Part shown: piece after piece, positions 32,251-34,720 of the stretch | Numbering within the stretch: position 1 is the stretch's first letter | Layout: the number at the start of each line of letters is the position of its first letter | Assembly: GCA_946578345.1 (NCBI GenBank) | Contig: CAMOBD010000012.1 | Span: forward strand, 1 to 34,720 | Length of the DNA stretch: 34,720 nt | Direction of reading: 5' to 3' | DNA from: an uncultured Clostridium sp. | Lineage (GTDB): Bacteria; Bacillota; Clostridia; TANB77; CAG-508 | Position numbers and translations under genes: made by a program | Notes under the pieces: model-generated | What the model saw: only the letters and a program-made list of their open reading frames with translations | Told to the model about the DNA's origin: nothing | The model's database searches: none

Positions 32251-33162
32251 ATGCAAAATATAATTTTAAAATGTGAAGATTTGCATAAAAGTTTTAGAAA
32301 AAAAGAAATTTTGAAAGGAGTATCATTAGAAGTTTCTAATGGTGATATTTTAGGTTTTATTGGTCCGAATGGTGCTGGTAAAACTACTACTATTAAATTG
32401 ATACTTGGACTTCAAAGAATTGGCAGTGGCAGGGTTACTATTAATGGATTTGATATTCAAAAGAATTTTGAAAAAGCAATTGCTAAAGTTGGTGCTATAA
32501 TAGAAAATCCTGATTTGTATATGTATCTATCTGGTTATGATAATTTGAAATTGATTTCTAATTTATATAAAGGTATAGATGAAAAACGTATTCAAGAAGT
32601 AATAAAATTAGTTGGGTTAGAAAATAGGATTAATGATAAGGTATCAAAATATTCTTTAGGTATGAGACAGCGTTTAGGTGTTGCCCAAGCTATACTTCAT
32701 AAACCTAATTTATTAATTTTAGATGAGCCAACAAATGGTCTAGACCCAGAAGGAATTAAAGATTTGCGTAATCTTTTAATCAAGCTTGCTAAAGAAGAAA
32801 ATATGGGAATCTTAATTTCTAGCCATAACCTGGCAGAGCTTGAAAGTTTTTGTAATAAAGTTTGTATAATTAAAAATGGTGTAGTCGTTGAGACAAGTGA
32901 CTTAGACCAAGTTAAGAAAGATGCATCTGAAGGAAATTATATTATAGAAGTTGATGATGCTAAAAAGGCTAGAATAGTTATCGGCGATATGTCAGAAGCT
33001 CATGATAACACACATTTAATTGTTCATTCTGATAGAGAAAATATACCATTTATCATTAAGAAGTTAGTATTGCAAGACTTAAAAGTATATTCAGTTAGAG
33101 AAGAGGTTTTAAGCTTAGAAGATGCATTCTTAAAAAAGACAGGGGGTAATATAATTGATTAA
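32251..33162 (+). CDS. ABC exporter ATP-binding protein (BcrA/CcmA type)
   Basis: This is a 303-aa ATPase with Walker [10 protein letters not shown] (38-46), signature [14 protein letters not shown], Walker [16 protein letters not shown] and switch His in SSHNLAEL. The C-terminal region of about 80 residues is typical of the drug/bacteriocin-type ATPases that pair with ABC-2 permeases. ATG 32251 follows AAGGAGGGATGAT. Its stop overlaps the permease start by eight bases, so the two are translationally coupled. Cargo is not predictable; antibiotic or peptide export and self-protection are common roles. Confidence 0.96.
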   Translation: MQNIILKCEDLHKSFRKKEILKGVSLEVSNGDILGFIGPNGAGKTTTIKLILGLQRIGSGRVTINGFDIQKNFEKAIAKVGAIIENPDLYMYLSGYDNLKLISNLYKGIDEKRIQEVIKLVGLENRINDKVSKYSLGMRQRLGVAQAILHKPNLLILDEPTNGLDPEGIKDLRNLLIKLAKEENMGILISSHNLAELESFCNKVCIIKNGVVVETSDLDQVKKDASEGNYIIEVDDAKKARIVIGDMSEAHDNTHLIVHSDRENIPFIIKKLVLQDLKVYSVREEVLSLEDAFLKKTGGNIID

Positions 33163-34612
33163 TTTAATTAAAAATGAATTTTCAAAAATTTTTAAAAAGA
33201 AAACTATTTATATTTTATTATTTATCACTTTAGCATACATTATACTTTCAAATATTGTTATAAAAGCTACTAATGATAATAATTCTTACTATTATTATGA
33301 TGACGATGTAAAATATTATGAATGGCAACTTGCTGAGTTAGATCCAGAGGATGCTAGTGATTTATCTATGTATATTGATACGAAAGTAAATCTAGAAACC
33401 TCAAAATTAATTAAAGAATATGGTTCAGATTCTTGGCAAGCATATATAATAAGTAGTGTTCTTCCAACCCATATATATACCATGGTTAGCCACGAATATA
33501 CTGACGAAATTACTGAAGAAGCATATAAAGAAGCAAAAGATGCCTATGACATAGCTATAGAAAAGTTTAAATCTGGCGATTGGAAATATTTTGTAAACAT
33601 GGATCTAGATGATATAAATACTTCATTAGAAGAACAATATAAATTGAAAGAAAAAACAGAAGATACACAAACTTTAAATTCAATCAATCAAACTATTGCT
33701 GATTTGGAATTAAAGAAACAGGTTAATGAATGGAGATTAGAAAAAGATATAAGTTATGCACCTAGCTTTTTAAATAATGCATTGGACAATTATCTTAGCT
33801 GTAAATCTAACCTCATTTCTTATGAAGGTCGTGATTTAAGTAGGTTAAGTGCAGATGAATTACAAGATTACAATAACTCTATTGAGCAAGCAAGTTTGAA
33901 TAAATATTACATTGATAATATGATTACTTTAAATTATGGAGATAATAGAGATATTTTACTTAGTTTATTTAATCAATATGAATTATTTATCTTGATTATC
34001 GGCATTGTAATTGCTGGTTCTATCGTAAGTGATGAATTTAATAAAGGAACTATAAAACTTTTACTTGTAAAACCATATAACAGAGTTAAAATACTAATGT
34101 CAAAATTTATAGTTTGCATATGCATATTAGTTTTAGCAATCGCATTTATAGCAGTATCACAATTAATATTTGGTGGAATAATACAAGGATTTGATAGTTT
34201 ATCTATTCCAGCAATATTCTATAATTTCGATACAAATAGAGTAGAAACAATGAATATATTTGCATACATTTTCTTAACTGGACTATGCAAATTACCAATA
34301 TATATTTTACTAACAACACTTGCATTTGCTTGTAGCACAATATTTGCAAACACAGCATTAGCAGTTGCACTTCCTTTCTTAGGATACATTGCAACACCAT
34401 TTATAAATCAATTATCATTAGCATATAATATAAAACAAATAATATACTTTGTAACACCAAACTGGGATTTAACACAATATTTATTTGGAGGAACTCCAAT
34501 GTTTAGTGGAATGACAGTACCATTCTCAATTATTGTATGTTTAGTTTACTTAGTTATCATGCTTGTTGTAAGCTGTGCAGTATTCAAGAAAAGAGATATA
34601 AAGAATATATAA
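33155..34612 (+). CDS. ABC-2 type transporter permease
   Basis: This is a 485-aa membrane protein. The first helix (about 17-36) is followed by a large hydrophilic, outward region of about 230 residues (about 37-265, Tyr/Asp-rich, with a predicted coiled coil). Then five or so helices follow, from LFILIIGIVIAGSIVSDEFNKGTIKLLL (about 272 onward) to the C-terminus. SDEFNKGTIKLLLVKP is the conserved ABC-2 coupling segment. The start is TTG 33155 behind AGGGGGTAATATAA. It forms the transport channel for the preceding ATPase. The large loop is longer than in minimal BcrB-type permeases and may hold the substrate or a sensor function. Confidence 0.93.
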   Translation: MINLIKNEFSKIFKKKTIYILLFITLAYIILSNIVIKATNDNNSYYYYDDDVKYYEWQLAELDPEDASDLSMYIDTKVNLETSKLIKEYGSDSWQAYIISSVLPTHIYTMVSHEYTDEITEEAYKEAKDAYDIAIEKFKSGDWKYFVNMDLDDINTSLEEQYKLKEKTEDTQTLNSINQTIADLELKKQVNEWRLEKDISYAPSFLNNALDNYLSCKSNLISYEGRDLSRLSADELQDYNNSIEQASLNKYYIDNMITLNYGDNRDILLSLFNQYELFILIIGIVIAGSIVSDEFNKGTIKLLLVKPYNRVKILMSKFIVCICILVLAIAFIAVSQLIFGGIIQGFDSLSIPAIFYNFDTNRVETMNIFAYIFLTGLCKLPIYILLTTLAFACSTIFANTALAVALPFLGYIATPFINQLSLAYNIKQIIYFVTPNWDLTQYLFGGTPMFSGMTVPFSIIVCLVYLVIMLVVSCAVFKKRDIKNI

Positions 34613-34621
34613 ACTCCTAAA

Positions 34622-34684
34622 AAACAAGAGGTCACTCTTAGCAATGTTTTATAACATTTTATCTAAGGTGTGTCCCTCTTGTTT
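34622..34684 (+). terminator. Long hairpin after the ABC permease, merging with a GTCCC repeat
   Basis: AAACAAGAGG (34622-34631) pairs with CCTCTTGTTT (34675-34684), and AATGTT (34643-34648) with AACATT (34653-34658), about 10 bases after the permease stop. The right arm is part of the GTCCC-family repeat. It probably ends the ABC transcript. Confidence 0.6.
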
Positions 34685-34720
34685 CATTTTTGAAACAAAT
34701 GCTCCGTCCCCTTTGTTTCA
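34670..34720. repeat. GTCCC dispersed palindromic repeat, copy at window end
   Basis: TGTCCC, TTGTTTCA, TTTTTGAAACAAATG and CTCCGTCCCC follow in the same order as 6980-7030, with four mismatches over about 51 bases. It runs to the end of the window. Confidence 0.8.

Overview
The window looks like a chromosomal segment of a low-GC, endospore-forming Gram-positive bacterium of the Clostridia, probably a gut or uncultured lineage. The evidence is very AT-rich DNA, AGGAGG-type ribosome binding sites, frequent TTG/GTG starts, a clear Spo0A, and the sporulation-linked genes pdaA (partial), a yyaC-like gene and a SpoIVFA/SpoIVFB-like pair. Agr-type quorum sensing, a class D-like sortase and a truncated-LPXTG surface protein also fit. 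No species call is justified.

Layout. (1) 1-305: 5' end of a pdaA-like gene on the minus strand. (2) 486-5218: an agr-type peptide signalling locus. A LytTR response regulator and two ~85% identical AgrC-like kinases lie on the plus strand. They converge, across a bidirectional terminator, on a 40-aa AgrD-like pro-peptide and AgrB on the minus strand. The second kinase has its own copy of the regulator promoter but no regulator. (3) 5.3-13.5 kb, minus strand: a frameshifted pseudouridine synthase, a SAM methyltransferase, uvrC, the SpoIVFB/M23 pair split by a palindromic element, a yyaC-like gene and small hypothetical genes. (4) 13.5-18.1 kb, minus: an AlkD-like protein, a candidate type I toxin/antisense-RNA locus, spo0A, a frameshifted YigZ-family gene, an HI0933-family flavoprotein and an orphan DUF2281 protein. 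(5) 18.3-22.7 kb, minus: a tight cluster of a CNNM/CBS membrane protein, a WG-repeat protein and a YnbB-like PLP enzyme. (6) 22.8-30.3 kb, minus: a Phd/RelE-type toxin-antitoxin pair, a surface protein, its sortase, an OmpR/PhoR-type two-component system, MscS and TrmB. (7) 30.4-34.7 kb: an AAA-ATPase/PDDEXK protein (minus), then an ABC-2 exporter pair (plus).

Two features stand out beyond the gene list. First, small dispersed palindromic elements occur throughout: a GGGAC/GTCCC family, a GTTACTRTTTAAAGG-ended hairpin family, and a GCGTTGTTAAAC family. They sit almost always at gene 3' ends, and several supply the stop codon or last codons of a neighbouring gene. Second, three genes (5.3-6.0, 10.2-11.1 and 15.6-16.25 kb) are each split by what looks like one extra base. 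That suggests either sequencing/assembly error or recent decay.

The most interesting systems are the duplicated-kinase agr locus with a hairpin over the agrB ribosome binding site, the candidate type I toxin-antitoxin locus beside spo0A, and the LPRTG-ended surface protein that lacks a membrane anchor.
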